Positions 1 through 8,150 of a DNA stretch of 54,914 nucleotides are shown one piece after another. Where the stretch lies: assembly GCA_934130175.1 (NCBI GenBank), contig CAKOXP010000010.1, positions 1 through 54,914 on the forward strand. Direction: 5' to 3'. Position 1 is the stretch's first letter. Every line of letters begins with the position of its first letter. The DNA is from an uncultured Bacilli bacterium. Lineage in GTDB: Bacteria; Bacillota_I; Bacilli_A; RF39; UBA660. Position numbers and translations under genes: made by a program. The notes under the pieces are model-generated. The model was given only the letters and a program-made list of their open reading frames with translations. It did no database searches and had not been told where the DNA came from.

Positions 1-21
1 ATTTAATATCTGCTTCTAAAT

Positions 22-37
22 TATTTCCCGGGAAATA
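22..37. promoter_or_regulatory. Noc-binding site, copy 1
   Basis: TATTTCCCGGGAAATA contains the published Bacillus Noc-binding consensus ATTTCCCGGGAAAT exactly. It sits in a 24-bp perfect palindrome (18-41). Confidence 0.85.
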
Positions 38-69
38 ATTTTATACCTACTTCTATCTGTTTTTATCTA

Positions 70-85
70 TGTTCCACGTGAAACA
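70..85. promoter_or_regulatory. parS site, copy 1
   Basis: TGTTCCACGTGAAACA fits the parS consensus TGTTNCACGTGAAACA of Firmicutes at every fixed position. Confidence 0.9.
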
Positions 86-138
86 TTTAGTTTTTTCTTT
101 ATTTCTAAATATATTCTATTTAATATCTGCTTCTAAAT

Positions 139-154
139 TATTTCCTGGGAAATA
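139..154. promoter_or_regulatory. Noc-binding site, copy 2 (one mismatch)
   Basis: TATTTCCTGGGAAATA differs from the other copies by C to T at 146 in the centre of the palindrome. Confidence 0.7.
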
Positions 155-185
155 ATTTTATATCTACTCTATTTGTTTCTATCTA

Positions 186-201
186 TGTTTCACGTGAAAC
201 A
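186..201. promoter_or_regulatory. parS site, copy 2 (perfect palindrome)
   Basis: TGTTTCACGTGAAACA is the canonical fully palindromic parS sequence of B. subtilis. Confidence 0.95.
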
Positions 202-254
202 TTTAGTTTTTTCTTTATTTCTAAATATATTCTATTTAATATCTGCTTCTAAAT

Positions 255-270
255 TATTTCCCGGGAAATA
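255..270. promoter_or_regulatory. Noc-binding site, copy 3
   Basis: TATTTCCCGGGAAATA, identical to copy 1, within a 24-bp palindrome (251-274). Confidence 0.85.
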
Positions 271-302
271 ATTTTATACCTACTTCTATCTGTTTTTATC
301 TA

Positions 303-318
303 TGTTCCACCTGAAATA
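303..318. promoter_or_regulatory. Degenerate parS site, copy 3
   Basis: TGTTCCACCTGAAATA has two changes from the parS consensus (C at 311, T at 317), including the central CACGTG core, so ParB binding is probably weak or lost. It lies exactly where the repeat register predicts a parS. Confidence 0.6.
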
Positions 319-372
319 TTTAATTTTTTCTTTATTTATCTATATATTTATATTTAATATTTGTCCCTAAAT

Positions 373-388
373 TATTTCCCGGGAAATA
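373..388. promoter_or_regulatory. Noc-binding site, copy 4
   Basis: TATTTCCCGGGAAATA, identical to copy 1, within a 24-bp palindrome (369-392). Confidence 0.85.
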
Positions 389-420
389 ATTTTATACCCA
401 CTTCTATCTGTTTTTATCTA

Positions 421-436
421 TGTTCCACGTGAAACA
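421..436. promoter_or_regulatory. parS site, copy 4
   Basis: TGTTCCACGTGAAACA, identical to copy 1. Confidence 0.9.
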
Positions 437-489
437 TTTAATTTTATCTTTATTTATCAATATATTTTATTTAATATTTACCTCTAAAT

Positions 490-505
490 TATTTCCCGGG
501 AAATA
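490..505. promoter_or_regulatory. Noc-binding site, copy 5
   Basis: TATTTCCCGGGAAATA, identical to copy 1; last site of the array before AT-rich DNA leading to the gyrA terminator. Confidence 0.85.
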
Positions 506-651
506 ATTTTATCTCTGCTTCTACATATATTAATTAAAATTACATATAATATTCCTAATTATTTGTAATATTTTTTCATAATTAATATAAAATATTACTT
601 TTCATATTTTTAATATTTAATAAATATAGAATTGTTTTTTTCCACAATTTT

Positions 652-690
652 ATAAAAAAAAGAGCAAACTATTTGTCTTGCTCTTTTTCC
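652..690 (-). terminator. Intrinsic terminator of the gyr operon
   Basis: On the minus strand an AAAGAGCAA/TTTGCTCTT stem overlaps the gyrA stop codon and is followed by a run of T. Confidence 0.85.
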
Positions 691-3218
691 ACAGGCTCAG
701 TTTCTTCTGTCTCATCTGAATTTTCAGATTCCACAACTGTAACTGTTGCAACTTTTTGCTCATTTTTAAGATTAATTAATCTTACACCTTGTGTTGCTCT
801 CTTTAATGTTGAAATTTGATTTAATGGCATTTTCATAACAGTACCACTATTTGTAATAATCATAACATCTTGACTAAGATTGTCATCTACTGTACAAAGT
901 GCAACCATCATACCATTCTTTTCAGTAACATTTAAAGCTTTAACACCCTTGCTACCACGATGAGTTAATCTATATTCATCAATACTTGTTTTCTTACCAT
1001 AACCGCTTTCTGTAACAATTAATATTAATTGCCCTGGAGTTACAACTTCAGCTCCTACTACATGACTTCCGTCCAAATCCATTCCCTTTACACCAGAAGC
1101 AGTTCTACCCATTGATCTAATTTCTGTTTCAGTAAATCGTACCATTTTACCATTACTTGCACCTATCGCAATTTCATTTTCACCTGTAGTTTTTCTTACA
1201 CTAATTAGTTCATCGTCTTCTTTTAATACTATAGAAATCTTACCACTCTTTCTAATACTATCAAATTCTGACAATTCAGTACGTTTAACTAGACCATTTC
1301 TTGTTACAAATAGTAAATATTTATAATTTTCATCATTAGAATCTACATTTATTATCGAACTAATGTTCTCATCTTTTTCTAATTGTAATAAGTTAATAAT
1401 TGGTAATCCCTTTGATTGTCTACTATATTCAGGAACTTCATATCCCTTCATTCTATATACTCTACCCTTATTAGAGAAGAATAGTATATAATCATGGGTT
1501 TTCATTGAAACTAGCTGTTCAACAAAATCCTCTTCATTTGTTGTCATACCTTTTATACCTACACCACCACGATTTTGTGTCTTGTAAGTATCTGATTTTA
1601 AACGTTTAATATAACCATTATGAGTTAGAGTTACAATTATATCTTCAACAGGGATAAGTGATTCATCTTCAATATAATCAATTGCAGTCATATCGATAGA
1701 TGTTCTTCTCTCATCGCCATATTTATTCTTAATTTCTAACATTTCTTCTTTAATAATATCTAATACCATTTGAGGTGTTGCTAGAATTTCCTTAAATTTA
1801 GCAATTTTTTCCATTAATTCTTTTAATTCTGACTCAATAGCATCTTTAGACATATGTGTTAATCTTCTCAATCTCATATCTAATATTGCTTGAGTTTGGA
1901 TTTCATCTAATTTAAATCTATCCATTAATGTTTGTTTTGCTGTATCATCATCATCACTACCACGGATAATTTTAACAACTTCATCAATATTATCAATAGC
2001 AATGCTTAATCCCTCTAAGATATGAGCTCTTTCTTCAGCTTTTCTTAGGTCATATCTTGTTCTTCTAACAATTATTTCTTTTTGATGATCAATATATTTA
2101 GCAATAATATCCTTTAATCCCAGTGTTTTAGGAGTTCCCATATCTATAACTAAGAATATGATTCCATAATTAATTTGGAAATTAGTATGCTTATATAAAT
2201 TATTTAAAACAACTTGTGGATTAGCATCTCTTTTTAAAGAAATAGTAATCTTAACACCATTTTTTAAGTCTGTATGATAATCTGAAATACCCTCAATAGT
2301 CTTGTTATGTACTAACTCAGCTACTTTATTCTTTAAATCCATAGTATTTACACCATATGGAACCTCAGTAATAACAATTTCATGATGATTTCCAGATTCA
2401 ACTATTTCTGCCCTACTTCGAATTGTAATAGAACCACGACCTGTTTCATAAGCTTTTTTAATTCCAGAGTTACCAAGAATTACACCACCTGTTGGAAAAT
2501 CTGGCCCCTTAATATAATTCATAAGACCTGCTGTATCAATATCTGGATTATCTATATAAGCAATACAACCATCAATTACTTCACTTAAATTATGTGGAGG
2601 AATATTTGTAGCCATACCAACAGCAATTCCCATAGAACCATTAACTAGTATATTAGGATAACGTGATGGAAGAACTGTTGGTTCAGGACTAGTTTCATCA
2701 AAGTTTGGCATCATATCAACAGTTTCTTTTCTTATATCTCTTACCATTTCTAGAGAAATTTTAGACATTCTTGCTTCAGTATAACGATAAGCTGCTGCTC
2801 CATCACCTTCAATATTACCGAAGTTACCATGTCCATCTACTAACATATATCTTTGATTAAAATCTTGAGCTAATCTAACCATAGCTTCATATATAGAACT
2901 ATCACCATGTGGATGGTAATGTCCCATAACATATCCAACAGTTGTAGCACTCTTCTTATGTGGCTTATCAGGAGTATTTCCTTCTTCAAACATTGACCAT
3001 AAAATACGTCTATGAACTGGCTTTAAACCATCTCTTAAATCTGGAATAGCACGAGAAGTAATAACACTCATTGAATAATCAAGAAAAGAATCACTTATTT
3101 CTTTTACAATATCATTTACATCGTGTGAATCCTTTTCATGAAAAATACCATTAAATTCTTCTTTATTTTTATTATTATCTGTTTCTTCATTTATATCTTT
3201 TATTTCTTCATTATTCAT
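669..3218 (-). CDS. gyrA: DNA gyrase subunit A
   Basis: Breakage-reunion subunit of DNA gyrase, acting with GyrB to introduce negative supercoils. The catalytic tyrosine is Y146 in AAYRYTEAR. The quinolone-determining segment HPHGDSSIYE (about 102-111) keeps Ser and an acidic residue at the positions usually changed in resistance. A GyrA-box-like QNRGGVGIKG in the C-terminal half supports GyrA over ParC, as does adjacency to gyrB. About 35 acidic residues precede the usual family start. An in-frame GTG nine bases upstream overlaps the AGGAGG site, so the ATG at 3218, eight bases downstream of that site, is preferred. Terminal gene of the minus-strand origin operon. Confidence 0.97.
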   Translation of the reverse strand: MNNEEIKDINEETDNNKNKEEFNGIFHEKDSHDVNDIVKEISDSFLDYSMSVITSRAIPDLRDGLKPVHRRILWSMFEEGNTPDKPHKKSATTVGYVMGHYHPHGDSSIYEAMVRLAQDFNQRYMLVDGHGNFGNIEGDGAAAYRYTEARMSKISLEMVRDIRKETVDMMPNFDETSPEPTVLPSRYPNILVNGSMGIAVGMATNIPPHNLSEVIDGCIAYIDNPDIDTAGLMNYIKGPDFPTGGVILGNSGIKKAYETGRGSITIRSRAEIVESGNHHEIVITEVPYGVNTMDLKNKVAELVHNKTIEGISDYHTDLKNGVKITISLKRDANPQVVLNNLYKHTNFQINYGIIFLVIDMGTPKTLGLKDIIAKYIDHQKEIIVRRTRYDLRKAEERAHILEGLSIAIDNIDEVVKIIRGSDDDDTAKQTLMDRFKLDEIQTQAILDMRLRRLTHMSKDAIESELKELMEKIAKFKEILATPQMVLDIIKEEMLEIKNKYGDERRTSIDMTAIDYIEDESLIPVEDIIVTLTHNGYIKRLKSDTYKTQNRGGVGIKGMTTNEEDFVEQLVSMKTHDYILFFSNKGRVYRMKGYEVPEYSRQSKGLPIINLLQLEKDENISSIINVDSNDENYKYLLFVTRNGLVKRTELSEFDSIRKSGKISIVLKEDDELISVRKTTGENEIAIGASNGKMVRFTETEIRSMGRTASGVKGMDLDGSHVVGAEVVTPGQLILIVTESGYGKKTSIDEYRLTHRGSKGVKALNVTEKNGMMVALCTVDDNLSQDVMIITNSGTVMKMPLNQISTLKRATQGVRLINLKNEQKVATVTVVESENSDETEETEPVEKEQDK

Positions 3219-3230
3219 CAATCGCACCTC

Positions 3231-5162
3231 CTAAATATCCAAATTCTTAACATAAATTGCATTATCTTCAATAAATTTTCTTCTAGGCTCTACTTCTTCA
3301 CCCATTAATTTACTAAACATAGCATCAGCTTCCATACAATCATCTACTGTAATCTTTCTTAAAGTTCTTTTTTCAATATCCATTGTTGTTTCATTTAATT
3401 CCTCAGCATCCATTTCACCTAAACCTTTCATACGTGCAATTTCAGCTTTAGAACGAACATTTTCTGGTAAAGACATTAAATATTTTTCTTTTTCATCTTC
3501 ATTTAAAACATATTTTCTTGTTTTTCCATGCATTATTCTAAATAATGGTGGTTGTGCAGCATATATATGTCCTGCTTCAACTATTGGTCTAAAGAATCTA
3601 TAGAATAAAGTTAAAAGTAATACTCTAATATGAGAACCATCAACATCGGCATCGGTCATGATTATAATTTTATCGTATCTTAATTTATCTAAATTAAATT
3701 CTTCACCAATACCAGTTCCAAATGCTGTAATAATAGTTCTAATTTCCTCGTTTCCTAAGGCTCTATCTAACCTATTTTTTTCAACATTCAATATTTTACC
3801 ACGTAAAGGTAGAATAGCCTGAGTAAGTGAATCTCTTCCCTTTTTTGCTGAACCTCCAGCTGAATCTCCTTCGACTATAAATATTTCAGATACTTTTGGA
3901 TCTTTACTTTTACAATCAGAAAGTTTTCCAAAGAAATTAGTTACAGCTAAATCACTTTTTCTTGTTATTTCTCTTGCCTTTTTAGCTGCATTTCTAGCCC
4001 TACAAGCAAGCATTGCCTTTTCTACTATTATTTTTGCTTCATCTGGATTTTCTAATAAGAATTTTTGGAAGCCCTCTGCAAAAACATTATCAGCTAATTT
4101 ACGAACCTCTGAATTACCAAGTCTACCTTTTGTCTGACCTTCAAATTGAGGATTAGGATGTTTACATGACACAATCATTGTTAATCCTTCTTTAACATCA
4201 TCACCTGTCAAAGATTCATCTTTTTCTTTTAAAATACCAGATTTTCTAGCATAGCTATTAATAACTCTAGTTAAAGCTCTTCTAACTCCTTCTTCATGAG
4301 TACCACCATCATGAGTATTGATATTATTAACAAATGAATAAATATTATCAGCATATCCAGTATTATATTGCATAGCAACTTCAAACATAACATCATTTTC
4401 TTCACCTTCTAAGTGAATAATATCTTCATGAATTGGCGTCTTTCCTTGATTAATAAATCTAACATATTCAGAAATACCACCTTCATACATAAATGTTTCT
4501 CCAGTAGTATCTTCTTCATCTCTGTCATCTCTTAAAGTTAATCTTAAGCCCCTATTTAAGAATGCTAACTCTCTAATTCTAACCATTAAAGTATTATAAT
4601 CATAAATATCAGTATCAAAAATCTCAGGATCTGGTTTAAATGTTACATAAGTACCAGTTCTGTTAGGTTCACACTCACCAATTACTTTTAATGGCTCTAC
4701 TGTATGTCCACCATTTTCAAAACGAATATAGTTAATTTTTCCGTCTTTATAGACTTTTACTTCTACCCATTTAGATAATGCATTAACAACACTAGCACCA
4801 ACACCGTGAAGACCTCCAGATACTTTGTATCCACCTCCACCAAATTTACCACCAGCATGTAATACTGTATAAACTGTTTCAACTGTTGATTTTCCTGTTT
4901 TTGGGTGAATTTCTACCGGAATACCACGACCATCATCTTTAACAGTTATAGAGTTATCTTTATTAATAACAACTTCTATATTTTTACAATATCCTGCTAA
5001 AGCTTCATCTATTGAGTTATCAACAATTTCCCAAACCAAATGATGTAGTCCTTTAACATCTGTCGTACCAATATACATACCTGGTCTTTTTCTTACTGCC
5101 TCTAGTCCTTCAAGTACTTGAATAGCTGAGGAATCATATGTTTTTTCAACTTTTTCTTCCAT
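3231..5162 (-). CDS. gyrB: DNA gyrase subunit B
   Basis: ATPase subunit of gyrase. The N-terminal GHKL ATPase shows EIVDNSIDEALAGYC and DGRGIP; the C-terminal TOPRIM domain shows EGDSAGGSAKKGRD and DADVDGSHI, which bind the catalytic metals. At 643 residues it has the usual Gram-positive length without the proteobacterial insert. It starts two bases after recF, with AGAAGG upstream, and is followed after 12 bases by gyrA, so the three genes are very probably cotranscribed. Confidence 0.98.
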   Translation of the reverse strand: MEEKVEKTYDSSAIQVLEGLEAVRKRPGMYIGTTDVKGLHHLVWEIVDNSIDEALAGYCKNIEVVINKDNSITVKDDGRGIPVEIHPKTGKSTVETVYTVLHAGGKFGGGGYKVSGGLHGVGASVVNALSKWVEVKVYKDGKINYIRFENGGHTVEPLKVIGECEPNRTGTYVTFKPDPEIFDTDIYDYNTLMVRIRELAFLNRGLRLTLRDDRDEEDTTGETFMYEGGISEYVRFINQGKTPIHEDIIHLEGEENDVMFEVAMQYNTGYADNIYSFVNNINTHDGGTHEEGVRRALTRVINSYARKSGILKEKDESLTGDDVKEGLTMIVSCKHPNPQFEGQTKGRLGNSEVRKLADNVFAEGFQKFLLENPDEAKIIVEKAMLACRARNAAKKAREITRKSDLAVTNFFGKLSDCKSKDPKVSEIFIVEGDSAGGSAKKGRDSLTQAILPLRGKILNVEKNRLDRALGNEEIRTIITAFGTGIGEEFNLDKLRYDKIIIMTDADVDGSHIRVLLLTLFYRFFRPIVEAGHIYAAQPPLFRIMHGKTRKYVLNEDEKEKYLMSLPENVRSKAEIARMKGLGEMDAEELNETTMDIEKRTLRKITVDDCMEADAMFSKLMGEEVEPRRKFIEDNAIYVKNLDI

Positions 5163-5164
5163 AT

Positions 5165-6277
5165 TTATTGCCTTCTTTCTACCTCACCATTTTTTATTTC
5201 AAAAATATAAGCCTCTTCAATACTTTTTTTTCTTATATTTTTTAAATCTGTTGTAGTTATTATACTTTGAATATCTTTATTAATATAATTTAGTAATTTA
5301 TTTCTCTTCTTTATATCTAATTCACTAAAAATATCATCAAGTAATAAAACTGGAGTATTACCACTATATTCCTTAAATATATCTATTTCTGATAATTTAA
5401 AGGCTAATATAGCACTTTTTTGCTGTCCTTGTGAACCATATACCTTTAGATTCTTTTCACCTAAATAAAAGGAAAAATCATCCCTATGAGGACCATATAA
5501 AGTCATTCCATAATTTAGTTCCTTTTTATAACTGTTTTTAAAAGTTTTTTCTAAAGTAACTCTTAGAGATTCCTCATCAAAATTATCAATTGTAATATTT
5601 GGTTCATACTTAACCATAACTAAGTTTTCACCAGTTATTTCTTGGTATATTTCATCTATCTTACTATTTATTGTAGATAAATACTTAAATCTTTCCTGAT
5701 ATATTATTATAGCCTTTTCAATTAGTTTATCAGTAATAATATCAAGATATTTTTTATCTGCTATAGATGAAGTTAATAAAAGTTTTAGATATTCATTTCT
5801 AATTTTAAGTATTTTATTATACTCATTGTATGTATTTAGATATTTCTTTGAAATTTGACTAATTTCCATATTAATTAAATTTCTTCTAATACTCGGAGAT
5901 CCTTTTATTATTTCTAAATCTTCAGGAGTAAACATAATTACATTAAGATTTGAAATATAATCGCTTATTTTTTTAATTTCTTCCTTATTCACAAATATTT
6001 TTTTATTATTTTCATCTATATCTATTTCTAAGTTGTTAATAAGTTTATTTTTTTTCACTTTAGCACTAATTTTAGCCCTTGATTTTCCAAAACTTATTAA
6101 ATTTGGTTCTACCCCATATCTATAAGTTTTTGTAAGAGCTAAAATACAGATACTTTCTAAAATATTTGTCTTTCCTTGAGCATTTTCTCCTATAAAAATA
6201 TTCATTTTAGGACCTAAGTCCAAATTTAGCTTCGAATAATTCCTGAAATTATTCAAAAAAATTTTCTTGATTATCAT
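5165..6277 (-). CDS. recF: DNA replication and repair protein RecF
   Basis: SMC-like ATPase that, with RecO and RecR, loads RecA at gaps. Walker A is GENAQGKTN near residue 32; the ABC signature is YGSQGQQKSAIL; Walker B is VLLLDDIFSELD. At 370 residues it has family length, and the start MIIKKIFLNNFRNY matches the family. There is no good ribosome site directly before the ATG. Instead the ATG overlaps the TGA of an 8-codon leader (ATGA), suggesting translational coupling. The S4-domain gene yaaA, which usually lies between dnaN and recF, is absent; comK occupies that place. Confidence 0.96.
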   Translation of the reverse strand: MIIKKIFLNNFRNYSKLNLDLGPKMNIFIGENAQGKTNILESICILALTKTYRYGVEPNLISFGKSRAKISAKVKKNKLINNLEIDIDENNKKIFVNKEEIKKISDYISNLNVIMFTPEDLEIIKGSPSIRRNLINMEISQISKKYLNTYNEYNKILKIRNEYLKLLLTSSIADKKYLDIITDKLIEKAIIIYQERFKYLSTINSKIDEIYQEITGENLVMVKYEPNITIDNFDEESLRVTLEKTFKNSYKKELNYGMTLYGPHRDDFSFYLGEKNLKVYGSQGQQKSAILAFKLSEIDIFKEYSGNTPVLLLDDIFSELDIKKRNKLLNYINKDIQSIITTTDLKNIRKKSIEEAYIFEIKNGEVERRQ

Positions 6278-6300
6278 TTTTCCGTCATTAAACTGCCCAT
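6274..6300 (-). CDS. Putative 8-residue leader peptide of recF
   Basis: An AGGTG site five bases before ATG opens the short frame MGSLMTEK, whose TGA overlaps the recF start codon (ATGA). The frame follows directly on the recF promoter at 6346-6374. It may serve only to bring ribosomes to recF, which has no good site of its own. It could also be chance; nothing is known of such a peptide. Confidence 0.4.
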   Translation of the reverse strand: MGSLMTEK

Positions 6301-6345
6301 TTAATCACCTATCCCCTATTTTGGTATTCCTATACATACAAGAAT

Positions 6346-6374
6346 ATTATACCATATATGGGGTTTTATTGCAC
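6346..6374 (-). promoter_or_regulatory. Promoter of recF-gyrB-gyrA
   Basis: Minus strand GTGCAA-N17-TATAAT lies between the comK terminator and recF, so recF-gyrBA has its own promoter. Confidence 0.75.
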
Positions 6375-6375
6375 G

Positions 6376-6403
6376 AAAAAATAGTTATTTCTAACTATTT
6401 TTA
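6376..6403 (-). terminator. Intrinsic terminator of comK
   Basis: AAAAATAGTTA/TAACTATTTTT stem with a short loop overlapping the comK stop codon, followed by T residues on the minus strand. Confidence 0.8.
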
Positions 6404-6846
6404 TTACTTTTTCTATTTCTTGAAATTAAATCTAATCTTGATGCTCTAAAAACCTGATTCTCAACAGTTCTTTTAGAGACAGGAATATCTATTTTTACAC
6501 CATTATTAAAGGTTATTTCAGTATTTCCATTTTCTAATTCTTTATAAGTTTTTATGTCTTTTAAAGATATCCAAGAACAATTATTACTCTCTGGCGATGA
6601 TGTTGGAAAAAAAATCAAATTATTTGAATTTTCCACAATTATTGGTACTTTATATTCTATATTTAATATTGCTTTAGTACCTTCTTTTCTTCCTTCTAAT
6701 GATGAACCAAAGTATTTACAACTGTAATCCATTATTTCATAAGGAGTACTATTTATAACATACTCTCTATTGTCCTCCAAAATTTTACTACTTGCATTTT
6801 CTTTGGCTATAATAGCCAAAGTTCCCTCATTAATTTCATAATTCAT
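6391..6846 (-). CDS. comK: Competence transcription factor ComK
   Basis: ComK is the master activator of the late competence (DNA uptake) genes in Bacilli. The 151-residue product carries the family hallmark SCKYFGSSLEGRKEGT (about residues 42-57), followed by FFPTSSPESNNCSWIS and ENQVFRASRLD, closely paralleling B. subtilis ComK (SCRFFGSSYAGRKAGT, CGWIS, ENQVYRTAWL). It is shorter than B. subtilis ComK (192 aa), lacking the C-terminal tail that in Bacillus contacts MecA. AAGGGGG precedes the ATG. It lies between dnaN and recF, an unusual place. Upstream is a run of Spo0A-like boxes. Confidence 0.88.
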   Translation of the reverse strand: MNYEINEGTLAIIAKENASSKILEDNREYVINSTPYEIMDYSCKYFGSSLEGRKEGTKAILNIEYKVPIIVENSNNLIFFPTSSPESNNCSWISLKDIKTYKELENGNTEITFNNGVKIDIPVSKRTVENQVFRASRLDLISRNRKSNKNS

Positions 6847-6892
6847 AATATTTTCCCCCTTTTTAGAAACTTTTTAGCCGTTTCCACTTCAA

Positions 6893-6898
6893 ATATTA
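6893..6898 (-). promoter_or_regulatory. Extended -10 element of comK
   Basis: Minus strand TGC-TAATAT, 46 bases before the comK start. No good -35 is present at the right distance, which suits an activator-dependent promoter. Confidence 0.45.
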
Positions 6899-6909
6899 GC
6901 ATATCTAAC

Positions 6910-6956
6910 TGTCGAAATTTCTCGAAATTTGTAAGAAATATTAGAAATTTGTAAAA
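6910..6956. promoter_or_regulatory. Tandem Spo0A-like (0A) boxes upstream of comK
   Basis: Five boxes in exact 10-bp register on the plus strand: TGTCGAA (6910), TCTCGAA (6920), TGTAAGA (6930), ATTAGAA (6940), TGTAAAA (6950). The first is a perfect 0A box (TGNCGAA) and the second has one mismatch. Tandem 0A boxes with 10-bp period are typical of Spo0A targets. They overlap the -35 region of comK and upstream. Positions 6934-6952 match the agrB upstream region at 17 of 19 bases. The regulator's identity is inferred. Confidence 0.55.
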
Positions 6957-6981
6957 AAAAAAGACGAATCTCATCTTTTTA
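6952..6981 (-). terminator. Intrinsic terminator of dnaN
   Basis: AAAAGATGA/TCGTCTTTT stem with one G-U pair, followed by a long T run on the minus strand, overlapping the dnaN stop. Confidence 0.8.
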
Positions 6982-8109
6982 GTATGTTCTTATTGGTAAT
7001 ACTAATTGAGTTAGAGTTTCATCTTCACTTGATTTTACTAAAATTGGTTTTACTTCTCCTACAAAATGAAGTTCCACAGTTTCTGTTGAAAAAGATTTTA
7101 AAGCTTCCATCATGTATTTAGCAGAGAATGAAATTCTAATATCTTCGTCATTATTTTTAGTGATTTCCATTTTTTCTTCTACTCTACCTATTTCTTGAGA
7201 TGAAGATTTTAATGTTAAAATATTACCATTTGTTTCCAATGTAACAGTATTTTTTTCTTTATCACTAGTTAAGATACTAGCTCTATCAATAACATTATAT
7301 AAATCAGTTAATTTACTTGATATTATTAAAAAATCTTCATTTGGTATTAAATTAGAAGTATTTGGATAAGTTCCATTTATCAATCTAGATTGAAATTTGA
7401 TATTCTTATATATAAATAATACTTTATTACCTGAAATATGCATTTCAATATTTTCATCTAAGTCTTCATCTAATATTCTAGAAAATTCTATTATATTATG
7501 ACTTGGTATAACTATATTATAGTTTTCATCAGTTGTTTTATCTAATTTAACAACTTTTCTTGCTAATCTATAAGAATCTGTTGAATTACATTCTAAAATA
7601 TCCCCTACTATATTAAAGTTAATTCCTGTTAGAACTGGTTTTGTTTCTTCATTAGATGAGGCAAATGCTGTTTGATTAACAATACTTTTAAACACACTGT
7701 TTTTAATTAAAGTCTTAGTTTTACTTTCATCTAAATTAATATTAGGATATTCTTCTTCACTAATACCATTTAAGTTAAATTCACTATTTTCTGTGTAAAT
7801 TAATATTTTTAACTCATCTACTACTTCAATATTAATATATTTATCTGGTAATTTTCTAACTATATCCAAAATATATTTTCCTTGAATAATAATAGATCCT
7901 TCTTTTTCTACTTTGATATCTTCATCATTATTAATATTAATAACAGTTTGAATAGTAATATCATTATCACTTGCTGTTAAAGTTAATTTCTTTTTCTTTA
8001 AGTCAAATTTAATTCCTGCTAATACAGGGATAAGATTTTTGGTTGATATTGCTTTTGATACTTTATTTAAAGCATCTAGTAAAATGTCCTTTTTAATTGT
8101 TAATTTCAT
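6979..8109 (-). CDS. dnaN: DNA polymerase III beta sliding clamp
   Basis: Ring-shaped processivity clamp that tethers DNA polymerase III and clamp-binding proteins to DNA. The 376 residues match the family (about 366-380), starting MKLTIKKDILLDALNKVSKAIS and ending in the conserved QLVLPIRTY. The ribosome site AGAAGG is five bases before ATG. It lies downstream of dnaA with its own extended -10 promoter and DnaA-type boxes in the intergenic space. Confidence 0.97.
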   Translation of the reverse strand: MKLTIKKDILLDALNKVSKAISTKNLIPVLAGIKFDLKKKKLTLTASDNDITIQTVININNDEDIKVEKEGSIIIQGKYILDIVRKLPDKYINIEVVDELKILIYTENSEFNLNGISEEEYPNINLDESKTKTLIKNSVFKSIVNQTAFASSNEETKPVLTGINFNIVGDILECNSTDSYRLARKVVKLDKTTDENYNIVIPSHNIIEFSRILDEDLDENIEMHISGNKVLFIYKNIKFQSRLINGTYPNTSNLIPNEDFLIISSKLTDLYNVIDRASILTSDKEKNTVTLETNGNILTLKSSSQEIGRVEEKMEITKNNDEDIRISFSAKYMMEALKSFSTETVELHFVGEVKPILVKSSEDETLTQLVLPIRTY

Positions 8110-8150
8110 ATATATTCCTTCTTTCTTTTAAATGTTTTTTATATTATTAC

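Larger units (their letters stand above)
1..509. repeat. Tandem ~117-bp repeat array with alternating Noc-binding and parS sites
   Basis: Just over four near-identical AT-rich units of 116-118 bp. Each holds a perfect or near-perfect 24-bp palindrome centred on CCCGGG and, about 48 bp later, a parS-type 16-mer. Palindrome cores begin at 22, 139, 255, 373 and 490; parS-type sites begin at 70, 186, 303 and 421. The array begins inside a unit, so it probably continues left of the window. Sequence between the sites is also conserved, which indicates recent duplication. No protein-coding frame is visible. The 150 bases between the array and gyrA are AT-rich and show nothing recognisable. Confidence 0.95.

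Noticed and set aside
1..509. CRISPR array
   Set aside because: Repeats are about 117 bp and conserved over their whole length including the spaces, with no unique spacers and no cas genes; the palindromes match Noc and parS sites.
6910..6956. AgrA/LytTR direct-repeat site at comK
   Set aside because: Repeats spaced 10 and 20 bp fit Spo0A-type boxes better than the 9-bp repeats spaced 12-13 bp of LytTR proteins; kept only as an alternative.
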